The notes under the pieces are model-generated. The model ran no database searches, was not told where the DNA came from, and saw only the letters and a list, made by a program, of their open reading frames with translations. Shown piece by piece: positions 20,665 to 31,019 of a stretch of 64,000 bases of DNA. The translations under genes were made by a program, and so were the position numbers. The DNA comes from Sambucus nigra (Eukaryota > Streptophyta > Magnoliopsida > Dipsacales > Adoxaceae): positions 524,825,755 through 524,889,754 of the forward strand of contig OX422215.1 in the NCBI GenBank assembly GCA_949130495.1. Direction: 5' to 3'. Each line of letters starts with the position of its first letter. The stretch's first letter is position 1.

Positions 20665-23548
20665 TGTAACAACCCCCATTTTCTCACGTAGAGGCTAGCC
20701 AGGCACGATACGCCGAAGATGGGGTTTGTCGATCAATTAATACCATTCTCAGCAAAACATAACAAAATATTGTTATTTTAAAGGGCGATACTTAAACTTT
20801 ATAAATATTTCATTGACAATAATTAAACTCAACCAAGCCAACAAAAATAATAAATTTAACAGCAAGTAAATACCACAACTCCAGCATAAAGCAAATAAAT
20901 AAATAAATCTTGGGCTTATGCCCGTATAATGTTTCTCAATAATAGTAACTAAACTCTACCAAAAAAGCACCTCCACCAGAGTCAATAATCTAGAACACTC
21001 CTAAGCACCACGAGATCGCAAGGCTGGTACAACAATAGCCATGCTATCCCAGTCTAGAAATAACTTGTGGGGGGGGGGGGGGACATTTATAATTTGGGTC
21101 AGATTCCAAGGTGTGCAAGAATTAACTTATTTAATTTATAATGGAATTATACAGTCGATGCAAAATAAATATTCTCCCATCGTCACTCACATGCGTTTAA
21201 CACCTCACCCCTCATAATTACGACTACGTGTCAATTTAATAACAATGGTTAAATGATTTAAGTGTAATGAATACATTTAATTATCAATTCTCGTAATATA
21301 CCAGTTTCATAATTTTCACATAAATGGCATAAACATCTGTTATGCATTAAAGAATCACCATAGTAATTTATATATACATTCTTAGACATTTCAGTTTATT
21401 TCGTATAAAGTCCGGGTAACTATATATATGTCCTTTATATATATATGACACACAAGAGCATCTCCCGTTGGTATTTAATTCGTGCTCTATCGGCAAGTTC
21501 GAAGGAATCCCTTATCTTAAGAGGACATCACAACACACACACACACACACAAGTTGGGGGTGGTCCCTACGCAGGAAACCTGTACACAACCTATACCCAG
21601 TGGTGATACAGGAACGATCAACACCAATACTTATCTCTCCTGGGTGGAGCCTCCACGTAGTACCTATATGGCCTACACATCGTCAAGCCCACCTGTATCG
21701 ACGTGTGGTATGCGGCCCGAACGCGTGAACTCCCGAGCCATTAGGGCGATCCACTGGTATATCAACACAAATACGTAATAGTACATATTATTATCCCATA
21801 TAATATGTAATGGTAATCACTCCATAATTACCATAAAAAGTCCAACCAAAGTCCACAATATTTTTCCATTTATTAATAATTTACCATCTAATAAATTATT
21901 AATTCCATCCCATAATTAATTATTTAACCAATTGGTTAATTGTAATTTCCCCTGTTTCATGGGGGGCACATCCATATTTTATTATTTTACTAAATTCATT
22001 ATCTTCCCAAACTCGTTTCCACTCATTCACTTGGACTCATAAAAATTCTCACAACCAAAATCCTAGGCCCAACATCCTTAGTAAATAATTTATAAATCTT
22101 ATCCCCTAGATAATTACTTAACGACTTGTTATTTGTAATTACTACCGATTATATGTGGGCACAACATTCTTTAATCACTAATGATAATTTTCCCTTTTTA
22201 ATTTTTTTAACTGATACATAATTAAACAATCCAAACCCAAACCAATCCCATTCTCATTTTACTCAAACCAAACCTAGACCCATGCTTAGAAGGAATAAGC
22301 TGCCAAAAAACCCTTAGCGTCGCTCGAATGATGGGCATGGTCGTTCGAGCGACTTCACATGTCGTTCGAATGAGATCCAACCTTATTCGAACAACCCCCT
22401 TTCTCTTTCCCACATCATCCTCTTCATCTGTTCTTCTCAGCAACAACTTCTAAACATAGAACAAAAATTACGAACCCCAGAACTATTAAATTCGAAAACA
22501 ATCTTTTCATCCAAAAACCAACACAACCTTTATGTATTCAAACCCAAAAATTTAGATCTGTTCAAAGCTTTTTCCATCAAATTAGTTTCCAATTTCCAAC
22601 TGTCGTTTTATTCACAATAAAGAGCATTTATTTGGGGATCCACATCAACGTTTAGTCCATTAATTCACAGTGATATTCTCTACTGTAATTAACCAAACTA
22701 TCTAAAATTCTGCTACAAAAATCCTTGGGATTCTATCCCCAAATTTTCAGATTTCACGATGCCTAATTTTTGGGATAAGTCTACATTAAAATTAGTCCTC
22801 TACGTGTATTGATCATCATCAAGTCAATCATGCTTAAACCTAATTCCCAGAAATTTAAAAGGGGTCATTACATGCATAAAAAAATAAATTGGAAACATAA
22901 ATTAAGCAAGAGAATTTTTGCCTTTGATTTTGTAGAGAAGAAGCCCTTTGAAAACTCCCTTGAACTCCCCTTTGTTCTTGCCCTTTTTTCCTTCTTTGGT
23001 ATTTCTCCCTTTTTTTCTCCTGTGGCTACTAATCTAGGTTTTCTATAATGATAGTGGGGGAGTGGTTTACCCCCACTTAAACACTTAAACATTTAAACAC
23101 TTAATTAGTGGGTAATCCCGAGTTGGGCCTAAAACCTAACTTTTGGACCCCCAAACGGACCTGAATTCCTAACCCAATTAGCCCCAAATCTCCCCAACCT
23201 ATATACCTATGATCCCAGACCATTTTTAAATATTTAAAACACTAAACCGAGTCTCTAACGCTTCCTAAAATTCATCCCAATTATTTTTATTTCACTTAGT
23301 CATTTTATTATGTTAAAACGACACACCCCCATAAATTTATTTGTGTGATTTATTTTTCACACGCAAGCCCATCAACTCCAATTGAGCTTTATATTTATAA
23401 AATCATGAATAACTGTTTATTTAAATTAAAACTTTTAATCGCTTAAATTTTTAAATCCTCCCAATTAAATTTATTCTCAAAATAAATCCAAAATCATTAA
23501 ATTCATTTATGTCGTAATATTTTATTCTAAAAATTACGAGGTATTACA
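20665..23548 (-). repeat. 3' LTR of the minus-strand Tekay-like element
   Basis: 2884 bp, matching 34191-37029 nearly end to end, including a poly-G tract (about 21070-21082 against 34592-34604), a CA microsatellite at 21533-21551 shortened in the other copy, and a cluster of TCGAACGA-type motifs at 22317-22395. Short frames such as 21468-21728 and 22222-22446 are LTR sequence. Confidence 0.85.
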
Positions 23549-23567
23549 TTCTCGTCCTCTTATAATG

Positions 23568-23587
23568 GAATTTCGTCCTCGAAATTC
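23568..23587 (-). promoter_or_regulatory. Pre-PPT inverted repeat GAATTTCG/CGAAATTC
   Basis: A perfect 8-bp inverted repeat with a 4-nt spacer, about 20 bp from the 3' LTR. The chromovirus inside this element has the same arms with a 3-nt spacer at 30982-31000. It probably acts in cis, near the polypurine tract or as a 3' RNA signal; the function is unknown. Confidence 0.6.
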
Positions 23588-23869
23588 GCTAAAGCCCAAC
23601 CTTATGTTTTAATCTGTGTTGATAACCCAAGTTTTACACCCAATTAGTCTATACTCATATCCCATGAGGTAAAAGAAAAGGCTCACCCATAGCCTATCAT
23701 AACGTCACTTGGGTGTTCCAATATATTCCACATTATATGTACACATACATAACACTAACAAAGATGGATGACATATATACATCTAATTTGTACCATTCAT
23801 ACGAAGCATATCCATACACAAGGTATAACACCATATATGTACATGAGAAAGAAAATAATGATCTTAGTG

Positions 23870-24620
23870 TACGACTTCCCTCAACTCCTGACTTTTGCTA
23901 ATTTCGTGCGTGGGACGTCTCGCAAGTAAAATCCAAACAAGGAAGTCTCTCGATACTCTACTATACGGCTTAGTCAATTATTGAAATCCATCGTCCCAAG
24001 ATTAAAAGAAAATGGAAATAAAAATAAATGTATGCAGTAATCATGTAAATTCAAACTTTTTCCCATTGCCAACTAAAGTCTCTTATCGCCAAAGGGATAC
24101 ACTAAATACCAATAAGTTAACCCCTTTAATTATAATAAGAACAATAACCCAAAATGTCCTAGGGTCTAACATCTCTCAACTCCCGACATTAGCTACTTTC
24201 ATGCGTGGGATGTCTCGCAAGTAAAATCCAAGTAAGGAACCCTCCTGATACACTATTATATAGCATTGTCGGTCGCTGAGATCCGTCAGTCTAGGACCCA
24301 TGTATACAATATCGTCAATTAATTCACAAGGCTCTCCAGGCCCTATAGTCACCCATTTAACCATATTTAAACTCAAGGTGTCCCAATTCCTTTAGTATTT
24401 TCTGCCGTGAAAATAAACATTAATGCCCCAAAATTTACCAATTTGACAGTACCAAGAAAAATAACCAGAAGTTTTCTAGAATCCAACATCTTTCTACCCC
24501 CGACATTTGCTATTATCGCGCCTTGGACGTTTCCCGAACGAAAGCCAAACAAGGAACCCTCCCAATACACTACTGTGTAGCTCTGTCGGCCATTGAGATC
24601 TGTTGGTCCAGGACCTAAGC
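23870..24620. repeat. Diverged tandem repeat, three copies of about 305 bp
   Basis: The block CTCAACTCCYGACWTT...GCGTGGGAYGTCTCGCAAGTAAAATCCAA... starts near 23878, 24176 and 24489, each time followed by ATACWCTACTRTA and then GAGATCYGTYRGTCYAGGACC-like sequence. Spacing is about 298 and 313 bp. It replaces the coding region of the element. Confidence 0.75.
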
Positions 24621-25580
24621 CTATTAATGTTTTTATATCAATTTATATGGCTTCACAAACCTACTCATTCCCATAAAGGCTATCATTATCCCTTTCCAAT
24701 GACACCATCATTATAATAACATTATTTATGATTGTATACCTCATCGTGTAATCGGGACTACCACTAGTCCTAATACTCCCAAAGGAACCAAATACTTCTA
24801 AAATACGAATTCCTTTCGCTTTGCATACTCTTAACACAAATAAGAAGGTTTCACCGCTGGATAATTATCTTAATACGACATAGCTTAACAATTTTACCTA
24901 AAATAAGTGTAAGCCTCCCTGCAGGCATTCCTATACAGATACTAACCAACCTAAGATTGCCCCTTCTCACCCATGGTGAACTAACGTAAAAACACTATCC
25001 CAAGTACGAAGTCCAACTCCTCCAATGTACTAACAAGGCCCAAATGAACACTAAGTCCACATATTCCAAAAAACATATCCTACATACTCCAAAGTTGGTG
25101 TATGTGTCACTAGTCCCTATTTTTGAAATTAAATTCGTCTGTTGCCCGATGCCCATCTCATTGTGGGTCTCGGCCTTGTCGTCCCTACTTATTCTGACCA
25201 TTGAAAATCCTATATCTATTACATAAACTACTTAATTGGAACCCCTCAAACGTTCGGATCCTTTTATAATTTCGACCACCTATCTGGCCATGCTGACACG
25301 ATATAAAAATTAAATATCTTCTTCACCTTTTTCTTCATTTATGGCTTCAAAAATGTGTGGAAAAATATCCCCTTGAGCTTCCCCAGAAACTAATCACTAA
25401 TTAATTTATCCCGCTCTTCCAGCGTAGTGACGGACCTTTACTACCATAACTCCGCTCCTACTAGTTTGAACGAACTAACCTCTTCTTGTTCAATATTATC
25501 TTCCTCTATTTCTCTAATGTCTTCCTTTCAATTATTTAATCACCAAATTGCCCAAATTTCTCATAATTCTAATAAGTGAC

Positions 25581-26161
25581 TGTAATACCCCGTACTTTTG
25601 ACTATATTTATTTTTGGGATTAATTAATTAAATGCGTATTAATTGGAAATTAATCTGGGTTATATATACTAACGAGATGCGAGTTGGTATTTGATTATGT
25701 GCATACATGTGTTGATAAATGTATTTGGTATTATAAAATTTGTCGTGAGATTTATATACGGCATTTTAGAAATTTTGTTGAGACGTGTGGGACTGCCGCG
25801 TCACGGTGTAATATTTTGATAATAAAAGTGAATTTAAAATCTATAAACCGTATGGTCGTTTTGAGTGCGCCAACGCGTCCGGAAGGGTCGAGATAGACAG
25901 AAAACACTACCCGGGGGTGTAGTTTGGATTTCGGGGTATTTTTAGGCCATACCGGCAACTTAAAGGGTATTTCTTCTTTACACATGTTGCATGTTAATCA
26001 GACTTTAATTAAAATTTGGCAACTTACTTTTTAAATACTAGGTGGTTAGTGATAATAAAAAATGTTTTCGACAGTGATGCTATTGACTGAGCCAACTTGA
26101 CATTTTGAATTAATTTAATAAAGGAGTAGCTACCCGGTATTTAATTAGTCGGGGTGTCACA
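25581..26161 (+). repeat. 5' LTR of the chromovirus, internally deleted
   Basis: It is 581 bp against 2985 bp for the 3' LTR. The first about 390 bp and last about 190 bp match the 3' LTR almost perfectly. The join reads AAAGGGTATTTCTTCTTT, where the 3' LTR has AAAGGGTATTT at about 31400-31410 and TTATTTCTTCTTT at about 33807-33819, so the deletion has TATTT microhomology. The three differences I see outside the deletion are all C/T at CpG sites. Confidence 0.9.
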
Positions 26162-26163
26162 GG

Positions 26164-26175
26164 TGGTATCAGAGC
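26164..26175 (+). other. Primer binding site of the chromovirus
   Basis: TGGTATCAGAGC, two bases after the LTR, complementary to initiator tRNA-Met. The next about 23 bases (GGTTCTAGTGTCC...) are almost identical to the leader of the surrounding minus-strand element. Confidence 0.92.
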
Positions 26176-26343
26176 ATCAGGTTCTAGTGTCCTTTAGGAT
26201 CTGACGGCTTATTATGTTTCCGCTACGTTTCTTTGATATAGAGCCCTATATTTTAGGACTGTTGTACTCTTTTTGTGTATGCTTCGTTCTTCAGCTTTAT
26301 TAAGTTTATAGCAGCGAACTTATAAACTTTGTTCTTATTTCAG

Positions 26344-27500
26344 ATGCCTCCACGACGTGCACGACGAGTTCCCAGGGATCCAACGCCCGAACCCCAGCCC
26401 GCTCCAGTTCAGGGCATGATGAACGCCGCTGAGGTTGCAGCTATAGTAGCCCAAGCGGTAAATGCCGCCATTGCCGTAGTTCAGCAGGCACCACCTCAGG
26501 CGTCGGTTACCGCGCCTGTACAGGCTAATGCATTCCCGTCTGCTTGGGAGCGTGTACGTGACGCTTTTCAGAAAGCGCATCCGCCAGAGTTTGCAGGTAG
26601 CTCAGATGTGGTAGTCTCGAGCCAGTGGAGGAAGGATATGCAGAGGCACTTACGGATGTATGAGTGCACGGATGTTCAGAAGCAGGTGCTAGCTACTTTC
26701 AAGCTAGTTGGATCTGCACTACAGTGGTGGGAGTCTATTACCACCATGGAGGAGAGGGATACTCTCACGATTCAGGAGTTCTGGGTGCGGTTCGACCGCA
26801 AGTACTTTCCGTCAGCTGTTCATACAGAAATGAGGAGGAGATTGATGAGTCTGAAGCAGGAGGGAAAGACAGTGGCCGAGTATGAGGCCGAGTTCACTAA
26901 TCTGTTGAACATCGTTCCAGACGAGATACCAACAGAGAAGAAGAAAATTGAGAAGTTCACCGACGGATTGACTTGGAGGATCCGTCAGCATCTGCTAGGG
27001 AACCTATCGTTGGCCACTTATTCTAATGTGGTTAACACTGAATTGTTGCACTGCCAGGACCACCGTTTTCATATGGCCGAGGGCAAGAGGTCGGGGAGTC
27101 TAGCCATCAGGGCAGGACTGGAGGACATGGTGCCAGCGGGGCATAATCTGGTCAGGGGCAGAGACAGAATGAGCAGGGCTCCCAGCAGTGGGATAATAAG
27201 AGGTTCCGGTCAGGGAACTACAGACAGGGACATGGAGGTTTCCGTCAGGGCCATCAGGGTCCAAACGGCCATCAGGGCCAACAGGGGCAGAATGGGCAGC
27301 AGTTTCACCAGGGCCAGCAGGGCCAAGGAAGGAACGGTAACGACCACCAGGGCCGGGGACAGCAGGGGCAAAGAGGGGGGAACTTCCCAGGGAAGTGCTT
27401 TATTTGTGGCAAGACTGGCCATAAGCGACAGGATTGTCCTGATAGGGGCAGGGCCCCACAGCAGCAGCAGCAGGGTGCTCGCCAGGAGCCACAGAGGCCT
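26344..27500 (+). pseudogene. gag: Chromovirus Gag polyprotein region, one frameshift
   Basis: Gag packages element RNA into cytoplasmic particles. The ATG at 26344 (MPPRRARR) follows an about 170-nt leader and is preferred over the upstream in-frame Met at 26329. The capsid-type retrotransposon gag domain spans about residues 60-250, with W-R-K-D-M, Q-W-W-E-S and F-D-R-K-Y-F-P segments. A zinc knuckle [14 protein letters not shown] is encoded at 27396-27437, but in a different frame from the start: a single-base shift falls in the glutamine/glycine-rich linker, between about 27065 and 27190. After the shift the frame is the same as pol, so the original element had one continuous gag-pol frame. 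The G/Q-rich linker probably favoured slippage. Confidence 0.92.
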
Positions 27501-30500
27501 ATGTTTCCCGCCGCTCTTCCCGCACCGCCACAGATGGCAGCATTGCCACCCATTCCAGCAGTCCTAGCTCAGCAGGGGCAGCTACAGTATGGACGTGTCT
27601 ACAACGTCCACCAGGCTGCAGTTCCACAGGCATCGCCCGCGATTGAGGGTACGTTTCCTATCCATGGCACTATGGGTCGGGTATTATTTGATACGGGTGT
27701 TACACACTGTTTTATAGCTACACACTTCGTGAAAGCTTTAGGATTGTTAGCTACGGCAGAGAGCACAGTGACGTGTGTCGACTCACCATTGGGGAGTGGG
27801 TCACTTATTTTCTTTATATGCCGGGGAGTGGGGGTAGAGATTAGTGGTTTGGTATTGCCTGCAGACATGTTAGTGTTAGACATGCATGTTCACGATGTGA
27901 TCATCGGTATGGATTGGCTCGTAGCATATAGGGCCATGATTGATTGCTTCAGCGGGAGCATTGTTTTTGCCATTCCGGGGCAAGAGATGTTTGTAGTGGC
28001 GATGCCTCGCCCAGAGGGAGGATCGACCGCTCATTTGTATTACATTGAGGAGGATACCTCTAAGGAGGTAGTGATTCCTTTAGACTCTATCCCAGTCGTC
28101 AGGGAGTATTCGGATGTGTTTCAGGAGATACCAGGCTTACCACCCAGTCGAGAGATAGACTTTGTTATAGATTTGCTACCGGGTACGAGACCTATAGCAC
28201 GTGCACCGTACCGTATGGCTCCAGCTGAGATGAGGGAGTTACGGGATCAGATAGAGCAGCTGTTAGGCCAGGGCTTTATTCGCAGGAGTACCTCACCTTG
28301 GGGCGCTCCAGTTTTGTTCGTGAAGAAGAGGGATGGTTCACTGATATTGTGTGTGGACTACCGAGAGTTGAATAAGGTCACGATACGGAATAAGTATCCG
28401 TTGCCTCGAATCGATGACTTATTCGACCAGTTGAGGGGAGCTTCTTTATTCTCGAAGATTGATTTGAGATCGGGATACCATCAGTTGCGTATCAGGGAGG
28501 AGGATGTCTCGAAGACCGCGTTCTTGTCGAGATATGGTTCTTACGAGTTTCGGGTTATGCCTTTTGGTTTGACCAACGCTCCAGCTGTGTTTATGGACTA
28601 GATGAACAGAGTGTTCAGGGATTTCCTAGACCAGTTTGTCATTGTCTTCATTGATGATATTCTGGTTTACTCCCAGACAGAGGAGGAGCACGCCGAGCAT
28701 TTGAGGCAGGTTTTGCAGACACTTCGTCAGAATGAGTTGTATGCAAAATATGAGAAGTGCGGGTTTTGGCTGAAGGAAGTCCAGTTTTTGGGGCATATCA
28801 TTTCCGACCGGGGAATATCTATTGATCCAGGGAAGGTGTCAGCGGTGAGGGAGTGGGGACAGCCCACGACACCAACGGAGATTCGTAGTTTCTTGGGCTT
28901 GGCAGGATACTACAGGAGGTTCATTCGGGTATTTTTGAAGATAGCAGGTCCTTTGACACATCTTACTCGTAAAGGTGTGCCGTTCATTTGGAGTGATGCC
29001 TGTCAGTTGGCATTCGATGAATTGAAGGACAAATTGGCCTCAGCACCTGTGTTAGCATTGTCGAGACCGGGAGTTGAGTATTTGGTTTACACCGATGCGT
29101 CTTTGCAAGGACTGGGAGGTGTATTACAGCAGGAGAGACAGGCCATAGCTTATGCTTCCCGTAAGCTTAAGCCTCATGAGAAGAATTACCCCACGCATGA
29201 TTTGGAGTTGGCAGCAGTGGTATTTGCCCTACGGATTTGGAGGCACTATCTTTTGGGGGAGAAGTTCCAACTGTTCACGGACCACAAGTCCCTACAGTAC
29301 CTGTTCACGCAGAAGCAGTTGAATATGCGGCAGCGTAGGTGGCTTGAGTTTGTGAAGGACTACCAGTTCGACATCCAGTACCACCCGGGAAAGGCTAACG
29401 TGGTAGCAGACGCGTTGAGCCGTAGGCCAGCAGATGAGGTGGCAGAGGTGTGGAAGGCTAAGTGGAAGGAATTGGGACACCAGGATGCAGTGGCCCGATC
29501 TTTCATGTCTGTGATGACCGTTACACCGCAGATTGTCACGAAGGTAGTACGGGCACAGGCTAATGACTCGTTCTGTCAGGAACAGATCGTTCGATTACTA
29601 GCAGAGGGAGCCGAGTCCTATACCGTCAGCTCAGACGGGGGATTACGCTTCAATGGGAGATTGGTAGATCCAGAAGGGGAGGAATTGCGGCACGATGTGA
29701 TGGTAGAGTCGCATGGCTCACGGTTCGCGGTACATCCCGGAGGGGACAAAATGTACCAAGACATGAGACGCCAGTATTAGTGGAGCGTTATGAAGAGAGA
29801 TATCGCTGAGTTTGTTTCGAAATGGGCCACTTGTCAGCTTGTAAAAGTGGATCATCAGAGACCGGCAGGATTGCTACATCCATTGGAGGTCCCGGTGTGG
29901 ATGTGGGAGAGCATATCCATGGACTTTATTACGGGGTTGCCTACGTCGTAGAGGGGTCACGACTCCTTTTGGGTAATTGTGGACAGGTTGTCCAAGGTCG
30001 CTCACTTTTTACCCGTAAGGACTGACTACACTACGGGACAGTATGCCCAGCTCTTTATTTCAGAGATTGTGAGACTTCACGGTGTACCCTTAAATATCGT
30101 GTCTGACAGAGACAAGATATTTGTTTCGCGGTTTTGGGAAAGTTTCCAGGAGGCCATGGGCACGGAATTGCGGTTGAGTACGGCTTATCATCCGCAAACC
30201 GATGGGCAGACAGAGCACACCAATCAGATGTTGGAGGACATGCTACGCATGTGCATTATTGAATTTGGTGGTGGATGGGAGAAGTACCTTCCACTGGTGG
30301 AGTTTGCTTACAATAACTCCTATCAGTTCACTATTGGCATGGCTTCGTTTGAGGCATTGTACGGTAGGCCTTGTCGTTCCCCAGCATGTTGGTTAGAGGT
30401 GGGGGACAACAAACTGCTTGGGCCAGAAGTGATTCAGGATACTTCGGCAAGGATTGAGTTGATTCGGAGTCGCATTCGGGTAGCTCAAGACAGGCAGAAG

Positions 30501-30977
30501 AGTTATGCTGATGCGAAGAGATTTTTCAGGGAGTTCCAAGTGGGGGACCAGGTTTTGCTCAGGGTATCTCCTATGAAGGGGATTATGCATTTCGGGAAGA
30601 AGGGGAAGTTGGCACCAAGGTATGTGGGGCCGTTTCCTATTATTGAGCGGATCGGACCGATTGCGTATAGACTTGGGTTACCGGAACATTTACATCGGAT
30701 TCACGATGTATTTCATATTTCCTCGCTAAGGAAATATCTCAGAGATGATTTAGCTCATTCTCACATTGCTGTGGAGGACATCGATCTCCAGCCGGATAGC
30801 TCCTACGAGGAGGGGCCGATTGCTATTTTGGACCGAAGCGAGAGGAAACTGCGGTCAAAGATAGTTCCGTTAGTGCGTGTTCAGTGGCGACATCACAATG
30901 TCGAGGAGTCCACATGGGAGCGCGAGGATGAGATGCGCGAACGTTATCCAGAGTCATTTTTAGCAGGTACTTTCTAG
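27501..30977 (+). pseudogene. pol: Chromovirus Pol (protease, RT, RNase H, integrase, chromodomain), three internal TAG codons
   Basis: One uninterrupted frame except for TAG at 28599-28601, 29778-29780 and 29949-29951. Protease: D-T-G at 27690-27698 (family usually D-S/T-G-A). Reverse transcriptase: G-x-I-R-x-S-x-[14 protein letters not shown] and F-I-D-D at 28647-28658 (motif C). RNase H: Y-T-D-A-S at about 29088-29102, then ADALSRR. Integrase: an H-x7-H start with C-Q of the zinc finger, but Trp replaces the first expected Cys (S-K-W-A-T-C-Q); catalytic D in M-D-F-I-T, D in S-D-R-D-K and E in T-D-G-Q-T-E. C terminus: a chromodomain (about 30820-30966, with W-R and E-E-S-T-W-E) that in this clade is thought to steer integration to heterochromatin. 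The stop at 29778 lies where the family has Trp, consistent with TGG to TAG. Confidence 0.94.
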
Positions 30978-30981
30978 TATC

Positions 30982-31000
30982 GAATTTCGGGACGAAATTC
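30982..31000 (+). promoter_or_regulatory. Pre-PPT inverted repeat of the chromovirus
   Basis: GAATTTCGGGACGAAATTC: 8-bp arms around a 3-nt loop, just after the pol stop and before the polypurine tract. The same arms occur at the corresponding place in the surrounding minus-strand element. Confidence 0.7.
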
Positions 31001-31007
31001 AGTTATT

Positions 31008-31017
31008 AGGGGGGAAG
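31008..31017 (+). other. Polypurine tract of the chromovirus
   Basis: AGGGGGGAAG, three bases before the 3' LTR, the plus-strand primer of Gypsy elements. Confidence 0.85.
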
Positions 31018-31019
31018 TA

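Larger units (their letters stand above)
23549..25580 (-). other. Interior of the minus-strand Tekay-like element, left part
   Basis: No pol or gag motif on either strand. It holds the stem-loop motif at 23568-23587 next to the LTR and a diverged three-copy tandem repeat (23870-24620). The rest is unassigned AT-rich DNA. The last five bases, GTGAC (25576-25580), are the target duplication of the nested element. Confidence 0.7.

Noticed and set aside
21468..21778. Overlapping plus-strand ORFs with similar counterpart at 35153-35353
   Set aside because: Conserved between the two positions only because these are paired LTRs. They are short, without domain or start context.
26335..26580. Minus-strand ORF opposite gag, and other minus frames at 27210-27883 and 29292-29480
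   Set aside because: Shadows of the chromovirus gag-pol frame with no independent motifs.
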